In this document: one piece after another, positions 7,804 through 15,778 of the stretch
How positions within the stretch are numbered: position 1 is the stretch's first letter
Layout: each line of letters starts with the position of its first letter
DNA from: Streptomyces phaeolivaceus
GTDB lineage: Bacteria; Actinomycetota; Actinomycetes; Streptomycetales; Streptomycetaceae
Assembly (NCBI RefSeq): GCF_009184865.1
Contig: NZ_CP045096.1
Location: forward strand, 1,178,001 to 1,242,000
DNA: 64,000 nt
Direction of reading: 5' to 3'
Notes under the pieces: model-generated
Databases searched by the model: none
What the model was told of the DNA's origin: nothing
Seen by the model: only the letters and a program-made list of their open reading frames with translations
Program-made: the position numbers and the translations under genes

Positions 7804-9549
7804 TCATCCCCGCCACAGTTCGACCTCCTTGGTCGCCGCGCGGGTCCGGCCGCCGACCAGTTCCTCGGGGAGGTGGAAGCGGGCCAGGATCGCCGGGGTC
7901 TCGGGCGGGACCTTGCCGGGGGTGGCCAGGGACACCAGGACCATCGTGAGGAAGCCGAGGGGGACGGACCAGAGGGCGGGCCAGGCCAGCAGGGCGTGCA
8001 GGGTGCCGGTGCCGGGGTATCCGGCCATGGTCGCGGCGACCGCCAGCAGGGCCGCGCCGCCGCCGACGAGCATGCCGGCGGCGGCGCCCGGCGGGGTGAG
8101 GCGCCGCCACCAGATGCCGAGGACCAGCAGGGGGCAGAAGGAGGAGGCGGACACGGCGAAGGCGAGGCCGACGGCGTCGGCGACGGGCAGCCCGCCGACC
8201 AGGCCGCTCGCGGCGAGCGGTACGGCCATGGCGAGGACCGTGCCGAGCCGGAAGTGCCGTACGCCGCGTGCGGGCAGGACGTCCTGGGTGAGGACGCCCG
8301 CGACCGCCATGGTCAGGCCCGAGGCGGTGGACAGGAACGCGGCGAAGGCGCCGCCCGCGACCAGCGCGCCGAGCAGGTCGCCGCCGAGGCCGCCGATCAT
8401 GCGGTCCGGGAGGAGCAGGACGGCCGCGTCGGCGTCGCCGGTGAGGGTGAGGTCGGGGGCGTAGATCCGGCCGAGCGCGCCGTACAGCGGCGGCAGGAGG
8501 TAGAAGAAGCCGATCATGCCGAGGACGACGACGGTGGTGCGGCGGGCGGCGACGCCGTGCGGGCTGGTGTAGAAGCGGACGACGACGTGGGGCAGGCCCA
8601 TGGTGCCGAGGAAGGTGGCGAGGATCAGCCCGTAGGTGGCGTACAGGGGGCGTTCCTCGCGGCCTGCGGCGAGGGAGGTGGACATGCCGCCGTTGGTGCC
8701 GCGATCGGCGACGGGGACGGTGTCGCCCTCGGTGAAGGTCAGCCGGGTGCCCCGCTCGACGCGGTGGGTGCCGGTGGGCAGGTGGACGCGCCGGTCGTCG
8801 TGGCGGCGGCCGTCGATGGTGCCGGTGGCGGTGACGGTCAGGGGGCTTTCGAGCTTCAGGTCGAGGGTCTCGTCGACCCGGACGACGCGCTGTTCGCGGA
8901 AGGTCGCGGGCTCGTCGAAGGCGTGGCGCGGGGCGCCGTCGCCCTGCCAGGCGAGGACGAGGAAGAGCGCGGGGACGAGCAGGGCGGTGAGCTTCAGCCA
9001 GTACTGGAAGGCCTGGACGAAGGTGATGCTGCGCATGCCTCCGGCGGCGACCGTGGCGGAGACGACGACGGCGACGATGACCCCGCCGAGCCACTCCGGC
9101 GCGTCGGTGAGGACGTTCAACGTCAGCCCCGCGCCCTGGAGTTGGGGCAGGAGGTAGAGCCAGCCGACGCCGACGACGAAGGCCCCCGCGAGCCGTCGTA
9201 CGGTCTTGGAGGCGAGGCGGGCCTCGGCGAAGTCCGGCAGGGTGTAGGCGCCGGAGCGGCGCAGCGGGGCGGCGACGAAGAGGAGAAGGACGAGATAGCC
9301 GGCGGTGTAGCCGACCGGGTACCAGAGCATGTCGGGGCCCTGGACGAGGACGAGGCCGACGATACCGAGGAAGGAGGCGGCGGAGAGGTATTCGCCGCTG
9401 ATCGCGGCGGCGTTGAGGCGGGGGCCGACGGTGCGGGAGGCGACGTAGAAGTCGGAGGTGGTGCGGGAGATGCGCAGGCCGAAGGCGCCGACGAAGACGG
9501 TCGCGACGACGACGAGGGCGACGGCCGGGACGGCGTAGTTCTCGTTCAC
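7804..9549 (-). CDS. Sodium:solute symporter (SSS family, ActP/MctP-like)
   Basis: A 581-residue permease with about 13 hydrophobic helices. Family signatures include SGEYLSAASFLGIVGL in the first third and the GGMRSITFVQAFQYWLK region. Together with the preceding DUF485-like gene this resembles the actP (acetate) and mctP (monocarboxylate) arrangement. A hydrophilic insertion of about 100 residues (about 220-320) between helices is longer than in E. coli ActP. The start is GTG at 9549. It is flanked by LytS/LytTR genes, so transport and sensing of one substrate are probably coupled. The substrate cannot be read from sequence. Acetate, pyruvate or another small carboxylate is likeliest. Confidence 0.87.
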   Translation of the reverse strand: MNENYAVPAVALVVVATVFVGAFGLRISRTTSDFYVASRTVGPRLNAAAISGEYLSAASFLGIVGLVLVQGPDMLWYPVGYTAGYLVLLLFVAAPLRRSGAYTLPDFAEARLASKTVRRLAGAFVVGVGWLYLLPQLQGAGLTLNVLTDAPEWLGGVIVAVVVSATVAAGGMRSITFVQAFQYWLKLTALLVPALFLVLAWQGDGAPRHAFDEPATFREQRVVRVDETLDLKLESPLTVTATGTIDGRRHDDRRVHLPTGTHRVERGTRLTFTEGDTVPVADRGTNGGMSTSLAAGREERPLYATYGLILATFLGTMGLPHVVVRFYTSPHGVAARRTTVVVLGMIGFFYLLPPLYGALGRIYAPDLTLTGDADAAVLLLPDRMIGGLGGDLLGALVAGGAFAAFLSTASGLTMAVAGVLTQDVLPARGVRHFRLGTVLAMAVPLAASGLVGGLPVADAVGLAFAVSASSFCPLLVLGIWWRRLTPPGAAAGMLVGGGAALLAVAATMAGYPGTGTLHALLAWPALWSVPLGFLTMVLVSLATPGKVPPETPAILARFHLPEELVGGRTRAATKEVELWRG

Positions 9550-9624
9550 GGGTCCACTGCTTCCGTCGCACCCATCACTTCCGTCACTTCCGTCGCTTCC
9601 GTCGTTTCCGTGGCTTTCATCGCC

Positions 9625-9999
9625 TCAGCGGTCCTCGACGAGTCGGACGAGGTCCTGTTCGTTGCGTTCGGCGCGGCGTACGTGCCAGTACGCGAGGAGG
9701 ACCAGCGGGGGGTAGACGGCGAAGCCGAGGAGGGCCCATTCCAGGCCGGCGCCGTCCGGCATCGCGGCGAAGACCAGGGGCAGCGGGGCGACCAGCAGGA
9801 CCAGGACCGTGAACACGGCGAGGGCGGCGCGGAGTTGGCTGCGCATGAGGGAGCGGACGTAGGTGTGGCCGAGAGTGGTCTGTTCGTCGATCTCGGTGCG
9901 GGGGCGCTGGTGGTGGCCGGTGGTGCGCCGGGTGCGCCGGGGCACCCCGGTGACGACGACACGGCGCTCGGCGGGGCGCTCGCTGGGGTCGTGCGGCAT
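9625..9999 (-). CDS. DUF485-like small membrane protein
   Basis: A 124-residue protein with a basic N terminus and two hydrophobic helices (about residues 57-80 and 87-105). It ends in a charged helix, RRAERNEQDLVRLVED, the layout of DUF485/YjcH proteins that precede SSS symporters. The order DUF485 then symporter matches yjcH-actP. The gene begins 9 bp after the response-regulator stop. A role as an accessory subunit of the symporter is inferred from position. Confidence 0.72.
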   Translation of the reverse strand: MPHDPSERPAERRVVVTGVPRRTRRTTGHHQRPRTEIDEQTTLGHTYVRSLMRSQLRAALAVFTVLVLLVAPLPLVFAAMPDGAGLEWALLGFAVYPPLVLLAYWHVRRAERNEQDLVRLVEDR

Positions 10000-10008
10000 G
10001 GCGGCTCC

Positions 10009-10776
10009 TCAGCCCGTGGTCCGGCGCATCAGCAGATCGCGCAGTTCGCGTGCGTGGCGGCGGCTGACCTGGAGTTCCACGGGGCCGACGAGGACGCTGA
10101 CCGTGCCCGCGTCCAGGCGGAGTTCGCCGACGTGCCGCAGGGCGACGAGATGGCGGCGGTGGATGCGGACGAACCCGCGTGCGCGCCAGCGCTCTTCGAG
10201 GGTGGACAGGGGGATGCGGACGAGGTGGCTGCCCTGGGGGGTGTGGAGTCGGGCGTAGTCGCCCTGGGCCTCGACGTGGGTGATGTCGTCGACGGCGACG
10301 AAGCGGGTCACCCCGCCGAGTTCGACGGGGATGTGGTCGGGGTCGGGTTCGTGGACCGGTATCTGCGGGGCCGGGGCGGTGGTCGCCTCGCGGAGTTGGA
10401 CGGCCCGGCGTATCGCCTCGGCGAGACGTTCGCGGCGGACGGGTTTGAGGACGTAGTCGACGGCCTTGAGGTCGAAGGCCTGGACGGCGAAGCCCTCGTG
10501 CGCGGTGACGAAGACGACGAGCGGGGGCCGGGCGAATCCGGTGAGGAGACGGGCGAGGTCCAGACCGTCGAGTCCGGCCATGTGGATGTCGAGGAAGACG
10601 ACGTCGATCGCCTCGGGCCCGTCGGGGCCCGACTCCAGGGCCCGGTTGATCCGCCGCAGCGCCTCGGTGGCGTCGCTCGCGCCCTCGGCGCTGCCGACCC
10701 GTGGATCCGCGTTCAGCAGGTACAGCAGTTCCTCCAGGGAGGGTTTCTCGTCATCGACGGCGAGCGCGCGCAGCAT
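10009..10776 (-). CDS. LytTR-family response regulator
   Basis: A 255-residue regulator. The receiver domain starts MLRALAVDDEKPSLEELL, has the phosphoacceptor Asp in VVFLDIHM and the conserved Lys in DYVLKPVRR. The C-terminal LytTR DNA-binding domain is recognised by VAVDDITHVEAQGDYARLHT and FVRIHRRHLVAL. No ribosome site precedes the ATG at 10776, but TACACT lies 8 nt upstream on the same strand, so the mRNA is probably leaderless. It is the cognate of the LytS kinase in this block. It is divergent from an Lrp gene 91 bp away. Confidence 0.9.
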   Translation of the reverse strand: MLRALAVDDEKPSLEELLYLLNADPRVGSAEGASDATEALRRINRALESGPDGPEAIDVVFLDIHMAGLDGLDLARLLTGFARPPLVVFVTAHEGFAVQAFDLKAVDYVLKPVRRERLAEAIRRAVQLREATTAPAPQIPVHEPDPDHIPVELGGVTRFVAVDDITHVEAQGDYARLHTPQGSHLVRIPLSTLEERWRARGFVRIHRRHLVALRHVGELRLDAGTVSVLVGPVELQVSRRHARELRDLLMRRTTG

Positions 10777-10867
10777 GAACGTGGAGTGTAGGAGCAATTC
10801 GCACGCCTGCACACGGGCGCGCGCCGCGCGGGGCTCGCACAGGGGGGTCGCTGGATACAGTGCCCGC
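10777..10867. promoter_or_regulatory. Divergent promoter region with two leaderless-type -10 boxes
   Basis: For the minus-strand regulator, TACACT (10785-10790, reverse strand) ends 8 nt before the ATG. For the plus-strand Lrp gene, TACAGT (10856-10861) ends 6 nt before the ATG. Both genes lack a ribosome site, as expected for leaderless transcripts. The -35 regions are not convincing. Confidence 0.5.
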
Positions 10868-11359
10868 ATGAGCAGCAAGTCCGCGGCGTTCGACGAACTC
10901 GACCGGAAGATCATCACGGCGTTGATGGCGAACGCGAGGACCAGCTTCGCCGAGATCGGCTCGGCCATCGGTCTTTCGGCCACCGCGGTCAAGCGGCGGG
11001 TGGACCGGTTGCGGGAGACCGGGGTGATCACCGGTTTCACGGCCACGGTGCAGCCGGCGGCGCTCGGCTGGCGCACGGAGGCGTATGTGGAGGTGTACTG
11101 CGAGGGCGCGGCGCCGCCCCGGCGGCTCGCGGAGGTGGTGCGCAACCATCCGGAGATCACCGCGGCGATGACGGTGACCGGGGGCGCGGACGCGCTGCTG
11201 CATGTCCGGGCCGTCGACGTGGAGCACTTCGAGGAGGTGCTGGAGCGGATCCGCGCCGAGCCGTTCATCCGGAAGACGATCAGTTACATGGTGCTGTCGC
11301 ACCTGCTGCCGGAGGCTCCGGAGGCCGGTGCGACCCAGGACGCAGCGAACATGCGCTGA
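10868..11359 (+). CDS. Lrp/AsnC-family transcriptional regulator
   Basis: A 163-residue protein. The N-terminal AsnC helix-turn-helix (residues 8-60) contains ELDRKIITAL and FAEIGSAIGLSATAVKRRVDRL. The RAM/AsnC ligand-binding domain follows, with a VTGGADALLHVRA core. Regulators of this family respond to amino acids. The DDAH-like and ornithine aminotransferase genes downstream suggest it controls arginine/ornithine catabolism, and the B. subtilis analogue would be AzlB/Lrp-type control of roc genes (inference). The ATG lies 6 nt after a TACAGT box, so the mRNA is probably leaderless. Confidence 0.9.
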   Translation: MSSKSAAFDELDRKIITALMANARTSFAEIGSAIGLSATAVKRRVDRLRETGVITGFTATVQPAALGWRTEAYVEVYCEGAAPPRRLAEVVRNHPEITAAMTVTGGADALLHVRAVDVEHFEEVLERIRAEPFIRKTISYMVLSHLLPEAPEAGATQDAANMR

Positions 11360-11481
11360 GTGCGATCGATACGCAGCATTACTGCGCGAACACGCAACGT
11401 TCGTTCCTTGTCGTGCGCCTGGCCTGATTCCTACCGTGGTGTCATCCCAGCCGACACTCGCAGGAAGCGGAGAAACCCTCT

Positions 11482-12312
11482 GTGCCCGACAGCCGTGTGC
11501 CGCGCCTTCGGCGCTTTCTCGTCTGTGAACCCAGACACTTCGCCGTGCAGTACTCGATCAATCCCTGGATGCATCCGGACACCCCCGTGGACGTCGATCT
11601 CGCCCAGGATCAGTGGCGGGAGCTGATCCACGCCTACCGGACCCATGGCCACACCGTGGACAGTGTGGAGCCGGTGGCGGCGCTGCCCGACATGGTGTTC
11701 GCGGCCAACTGCGCGCTCGTCCTCGGCGGCCGGGTCCTCGGCTCGCTGTTCCACGCGCCGGAGCGGCGCCCCGAGTCCACCGCCTACGACTCCTGGTTCA
11801 AGAGCGCCGGGTACGAGGTGTTCCGGTCGGAGTCGGTGTGCGAGGGAGAGGGCGATCTGGTGCCGACCGGTCGCCATCTGCTCGCCGGGACCGGCTTCCG
11901 CACCACCCGGGAGGCCCATCGCCAGGCGCAGGAGTTCTTCGGCGTCCCCGTGATCAGCCTCCAGCTGGTGGACCCGCGTTTCTACCATCTGGACACCGCG
12001 CTGTTCGTCCTCGACGACGGGAGCGACGGCTCCCCCGGGAACATCGCGTACTACCCGGAGGCCTTCTCGCCCGGCAGCCGCGCGGTCCTCGCCCGGCTGT
12101 ACCCGGACGCGGTGATCGCGACCCGTGAGGACGCCATGGCCTTCGGTCTGAACTCGGTGTCCGACGGCCGTCATGTCTTCATCTCGCCCCGCGCCAAGGA
12201 ACTCGCGGACCAGCTCGCCCGGCAGGGCTACGTTCCCGTCCCCGTCGACCTGTCGGAGTTCCAGAAGGCCGGCGGCGGCATCAAGTGCGTCACCCAGGAG
12301 ATCCGCCCGTGA
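11482..12312 (+). CDS. ddaH: Dimethylarginine dimethylaminohydrolase / amidinotransferase-fold hydrolase
   Basis: A 276-residue member of the guanidino-group-modifying superfamily. The catalytic His169 lies in FYHLDTAL and the nucleophile Cys269 in GGIKCVTQEI. A substrate-binding acidic stretch, EGEGDLVP, is at about 121-128. The family includes DDAH, which makes citrulline and dimethylamine, and related enzymes using arginine or homoarginine. Adjacency to ornithine aminotransferase and an Lrp regulator points to arginine-derivative catabolism. The exact substrate cannot be fixed from sequence. The start is GTG at 11482. The stop lies 25 bp before rocD, so the two genes are probably one operon. 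Confidence 0.82.
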   Translation: MPDSRVPRLRRFLVCEPRHFAVQYSINPWMHPDTPVDVDLAQDQWRELIHAYRTHGHTVDSVEPVAALPDMVFAANCALVLGGRVLGSLFHAPERRPESTAYDSWFKSAGYEVFRSESVCEGEGDLVPTGRHLLAGTGFRTTREAHRQAQEFFGVPVISLQLVDPRFYHLDTALFVLDDGSDGSPGNIAYYPEAFSPGSRAVLARLYPDAVIATREDAMAFGLNSVSDGRHVFISPRAKELADQLARQGYVPVPVDLSEFQKAGGGIKCVTQEIRP

Positions 12313-12337
12313 CCCGCACGACCCAGGAGGTCCGCTC

Positions 12338-13564
12338 ATGACCGCCCCCGTCCACACGCGTTCGTCGGCCGACCTCATCCGCGCCGAGGAGCCCGTCCTC
12401 GCGCACAACTACCACCCGCTGCCCGTGGTCGTCGCCCGCGCCGAGGGCACCTGGGTGGAGGACGTCGAGGGCCGTCGCTATCTGGACATGCTGGCCGGGT
12501 ACTCCGCCCTGAACTTCGGCCACCGCCACCCGGCGCTGATCGAGGCCGCGCACCGCCAGCTCGACACGCTCACCCTCACCTCGCGGGCCTTCCACAACGA
12601 CCGGCTCGCCGAGTTCGCCGAGTCCCTGGCCGCGCTGACCGGCCTGGACATGGTGCTGCCGATGAACACGGGCGCCGAGGCCGTGGAGAGCGCGATCAAG
12701 GTGGCCCGCAAATGGGCGTACGACGTGAAGGGCGTCCCCGCCGACCGCGCCACCATCGTGGTCGCCGCCGACAACTTCCACGGCCGTACGACGACGATCG
12801 TCAGCTTCTCCACGGACCCGGTGGCGCGGGACGGCTTCGGCCCGTTCACGCCCGGTTTCCGGGTGGTCCCGTACAACGATCTCGCCGCGCTGGAGGCGGC
12901 GATCGACGAGACGACGGCCGCGGTGCTGATCGAGCCCATCCAGGGCGAGGCGGGGGTGCTGATCCCGGACGACGGCTATCTGCGCGGGGTCCGTGAGCTG
13001 ACCCGCCGCACGGGCTGTCTGTTCATCGCGGACGAGATCCAGTCGGGCCTCGGCCGCACCGGGCGGACGCTCGCCGTCGAGCACGAGGACGTCGAGCCGG
13101 ACGCCGTGCTGCTGGGCAAGGCGCTCGGTGGCGGCATCGTGCCGGTGTCGGCGGTGGTGGCCCGCCGGGAGGTGCTGTCGGTGCTGCGTCCCGGTGAGCA
13201 CGGGTCGACGTTCGGCGGCAATCCCCTCGCGGCGGCGGTCGGTTCGGCGGTGGTCGAGCTGCTGCGCACCGGGGAGTTCCAGCGCCGGGCCACCGAACTC
13301 GGCGCGGTCCTGCGGGACGGCCTCACCGGACTCGTCGGCCGGGGTGTGCTCGGCTTCCGGGCACGCGGCCTGTGGGCGGGCGTCGACATCGACCCCGCGA
13401 TCGGCACGGGCCGGGAGATCAGCCACCGCCTCATGGACCGCGGCGTCCTGGTCAAGGACACCCACGGCTCCACGATCCGTCTGGCCCCACCCCTGACGAT
13501 CACGGCGCCGGAACTCCGCTCGGCGCTGGGGACGCTGGGGGAGGTTCTGGAAGAGGGTTCCTGA
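12338..13564 (+). CDS. rocD: Ornithine-oxo-acid transaminase
   Basis: A 408-residue class III PLP aminotransferase. It converts ornithine plus 2-oxoglutarate to glutamate semialdehyde and glutamate. Features seen are NTGAEAVESAIKVARKW (PLP phosphate site), the EPIQGEAGV motif, the DEIQSGLGRTG motif with the PLP-contacting Asp, and GKALGGG with the Schiff-base Lys. The ATG is preceded by CAGGAGG. Length and motifs match RocD rather than the longer GABA or acetylornithine enzymes. It follows the DDAH-like gene in the same direction and ends at a hairpin (13582-13603). Confidence 0.92.
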   Translation: MTAPVHTRSSADLIRAEEPVLAHNYHPLPVVVARAEGTWVEDVEGRRYLDMLAGYSALNFGHRHPALIEAAHRQLDTLTLTSRAFHNDRLAEFAESLAALTGLDMVLPMNTGAEAVESAIKVARKWAYDVKGVPADRATIVVAADNFHGRTTTIVSFSTDPVARDGFGPFTPGFRVVPYNDLAALEAAIDETTAAVLIEPIQGEAGVLIPDDGYLRGVRELTRRTGCLFIADEIQSGLGRTGRTLAVEHEDVEPDAVLLGKALGGGIVPVSAVVARREVLSVLRPGEHGSTFGGNPLAAAVGSAVVELLRTGEFQRRATELGAVLRDGLTGLVGRGVLGFRARGLWAGVDIDPAIGTGREISHRLMDRGVLVKDTHGSTIRLAPPLTITAPELRSALGTLGEVLEEGS

Positions 13565-13581
13565 GAGCCGGAGTGCAACAC

Positions 13582-13603
13582 CCGCGCCCCAAAAGGGGCG
13601 CGG
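13582..13603. terminator. Hairpin terminator after rocD
   Basis: Nine-bp arms CCGCGCCCC and GGGGCGCGG enclose an AAAA loop, followed by GGAACTGCGCG. The flank shares the 'GCGCGGGGAACTGCGCG' core of the large palindromes at 22692 and 59961, so this is a short member of that repeat family. It can serve both convergent genes. Confidence 0.7.
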
Positions 13604-13662
13604 GGAACTGCGCGGGCAACCACGACGAACCCGCACCCGGGGGTCGAAGGGGCACAGCCCCT

Positions 13663-13694
13663 GGGGAAGGGAAGGGAAGGGAAGGGAAGGGGCG
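13663..13694 (+). repeat. GGGAA tandem repeat, G-quadruplex candidate
   Basis: Six G-runs of 3-4 G separated by AA form a (GGGAA)n array on the plus strand. Spacing is ideal for an intramolecular G-quadruplex. It lies between rocD and the truncated solute-binding gene. Confidence 0.75.
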
Positions 13695-13717
13695 GCGGGG
13701 GCGAAGAAGCCCGGCGG

Positions 13718-13969
13718 TCAGCCGAGTTTCTTGGCGATCCGGTTGAGGACGTCGCCGTCCGGCCCGACGATCCTGTCGCCCTGGACGCTGGTGTACGGCG
13801 CGTACGGCTGGACGGCGACCTTGATGACGCCCGGGGTGAGGGTGCCCAGCGCGGCGGTCTTCGCGGACACGTTCTTCGGGCCGTCGTCACCGTCCCCACC
13901 ACAGGCGGCGACGGTGGACAGCAGGAGGGTGGCGGACAGGGCGGCGGCAAGCGAGCGCAGACGGTTCAT
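13718..13969 (-). pseudogene. Truncated amino-acid ABC transporter solute-binding lipoprotein
   Basis: Only 83 residues remain of a family that is normally about 280-320. The signal peptide and lipobox (STVAACGG) are intact. The first part of an SBP_bac_3 domain follows: GVIKVAVQPYAPYTS and VGPDGDVLNRIAKKLG. The frame then stops, and the following sequence is repeat and G-rich DNA with no sign of the missing domain. The ATG at 13969 has a normal signal peptide behind it. The likeliest reading is a 3'-deleted gene. A small functional lipoprotein is possible but less likely. No transporter permease or ATPase lies nearby. Confidence 0.7.
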
Positions 13970-14167
13970 CGGGGTGGGCCTTCCAGATCGGCCTGCGGGA
14001 ACCCGCCGTTCACCGCGGTGTGCCTCGGCGGGAGGTGATGGGCCCAAAGGCTACGAGCGGGCCGGTCACGGGTCACTGTTCGCTTCGTACGGACTTGTGG
14101 TGGACAGCGCCCCCTCCGCTGTACGGTGCGTCCAGCTCCGGTCCATCCCCCGACGGGAGGAACACCC

Positions 14168-15464
14168 GTGCTGAGCCCGTCACTCGCGCAGGAGATCGCC
14201 GGGGACACCTCCGCGGTCATCGGTTTCAACGTGCTGATCACCGATGCGGAGGGCATGGTCATCGGCAGCGGCGACGGCAGCCGGGTCGGCACCTTCCACG
14301 AGGCCTCCGTCGAGGTGATCCGCACCCAGGAACCGGCCGCGCACAGCGCCCCGGAGGCCCTCAGGCTGCGGGGTGTGCGGCCCGGGGTCACTCTGCCGCT
14401 GGTCACGGACGGGCAGGCGGTGGGCACGGTCGGGATCACCGGGACCCCCGCCCAGGTCCGGCGGTTCGGTCTGCTGGTGAAGCGGCAGACGGAGATCCTG
14501 CTGCGGGAGTCGGTGATGCTGCGTTCCCGGCTGCTCGCCGAGCGGGCGGCCGAGAAGCTGTTCGCGGACCTCTCCTCCTACGACCCCCAGGTCGTCGAGG
14601 GCGACTTCCTGCACTTCCGGGCGGCCGAGCTGGGGTTCGATCTGCGGCTGCCCCGGGTCGCGGTGGCCCCGGGTCGCGGTGGCCTTCGAGGTGACCGTGG
14701 CCGAGCCGGGCGGCCGACGGCACGGCGGAGCGCCTGCCCGGGACATGGCATTGGTCCGCTCGGAGCTGCTCCGCACGGTCCGTGAGGTCTTCGCCGACCC
14801 GCAGGACATCGTCGCCACCACGGCCCCGGGCCGGATCGGTGTGCTGCACCGGCTGCGGGCCGACCGGGCGACGGCGTCCCTGGTGGCCGACTGCCGCCGG
14901 GTCGCCGATGTCATCGCCGCGCAGAACTCCCTCACGGCCCGCGCCGGGATCGGTGAACCGGCGGACTCCGTCGGCGCCCTCCACGACTCCTACCAGGACG
15001 CCTGTGACGCGCTCCGGCTGACCGCCCGGCGGACGGGCGGTCCGGCCGGGCGGCCGGGGGCCGGCGGGGCCGGTGCCCCGGTCCATCTGATCGCCGAGCT
15101 GCGGATCCACCAGGTTCTGGCGGCGGTGGGCCAGCCCGCGCGCGGGCGGCTGCTGGCGACGACCGCGGCCGAGCTGCGGGCCCAGCCGGACTGGCCGGTG
15201 CTCCGGGACACGGTCACCGCGTGGTGCGAGGGCGGCTTCAATCTCGTCCGGGCGGCCGAGGCACTGCACGTGCACCGGAACACCGTGGTCTACCGGATGC
15301 AGAAGATCGAGCGGCTGACCGGTCGGCCGCTGCGTGACCACCGCGCCACGATGGCCCTGTATCTCGCCTGTCTGTCCGACGAGTTGGGCGGGGCGCCCGA
15401 GACACCCGCGCGGCCCAAGGAGATCGCGGTCGACTTGCCGCCGAGGCCCAGGCGCACAAGCTGA
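14168..15464 (+). pseudogene. CdaR/PucR-type regulator interrupted by a 16-bp tandem duplication
   Basis: The first half (GTG at 14168, GGGAGG site) encodes the putative sugar-diacid-recognition domain, about 160 residues starting VLSPSLAQEIAGDTSAVIGF. The second half, in another frame, encodes the GGDEF-like middle and a C-terminal PucR helix-turn-helix (FNLVRAAEALHVHRNTVVYRMQKIERLTG). The frames switch where CCCCGGGTCGCGGTGG occurs twice in tandem (14651-14666 and 14667-14682). Removing one copy restores RLPRVAVAFEVTV without a break, giving a protein of about 427 residues. As written the regulator is disrupted. Reversal by slippage or an internal start for the C-terminal half is possible. 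CdaR regulators control glycerate or sugar-diacid use. No such genes lie adjacent. Confidence 0.85.
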
Positions 15465-15499
15465 GAGGAGGTCGTTCACTTCCCGGAAGGACATCCATC

Positions 15500-15778
15500 A
15501 TGGCGACGGTCCGCAAGCACGACGGTGAACCGCAGACCCTCGAAGTCTTCGAGATCGAGTTCGACGAAGGGGACTGGGAGGCCATGAGCCCCGACCCCGA
15601 GCGGTTCTTCAGGGAGCTGCTGGAGCCGGACTACAAGGTCAACGGCATCTGTATCGACACCAGGAACGCCGGCCGTCTCGCCCGGGATGAGCTGGTGGCG
15701 ACGAGTTTCGTCAGGCTGGTCCACATCAGCGGTGGGCCCTTCGACTCGTACTACGTCTGGCCCGAGCTGCCGATGTGA
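15500..15778 (+). CDS. Small acidic hypothetical protein (92 aa)
   Basis: A 92-residue protein with many Asp/Glu residues and no membrane segment or signal peptide. It begins MATVRKHDGEPQTLEVFE and ends YYVWPELPM. A GGAAGGA site precedes the ATG. It is not a family I recognise. Its last 28 bp overlap the 3' end of the convergent phosphatase gene. It lies 35 bp after the CdaR-type pseudogene and could be its former operon partner. Confidence 0.6.
   Translation: MATVRKHDGEPQTLEVFEIEFDEGDWEAMSPDPERFFRELLEPDYKVNGICIDTRNAGRLARDELVATSFVRLVHISGGPFDSYYVWPELPM

Noticed and set aside
6532..10791. A 1419-codon open frame on the plus strand.
   Set aside because: It is antisense to four well-recognised minus-strand genes (kinase, symporter, DUF485-like, LytTR). 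It is a by-product of high GC and has no domain similarity.
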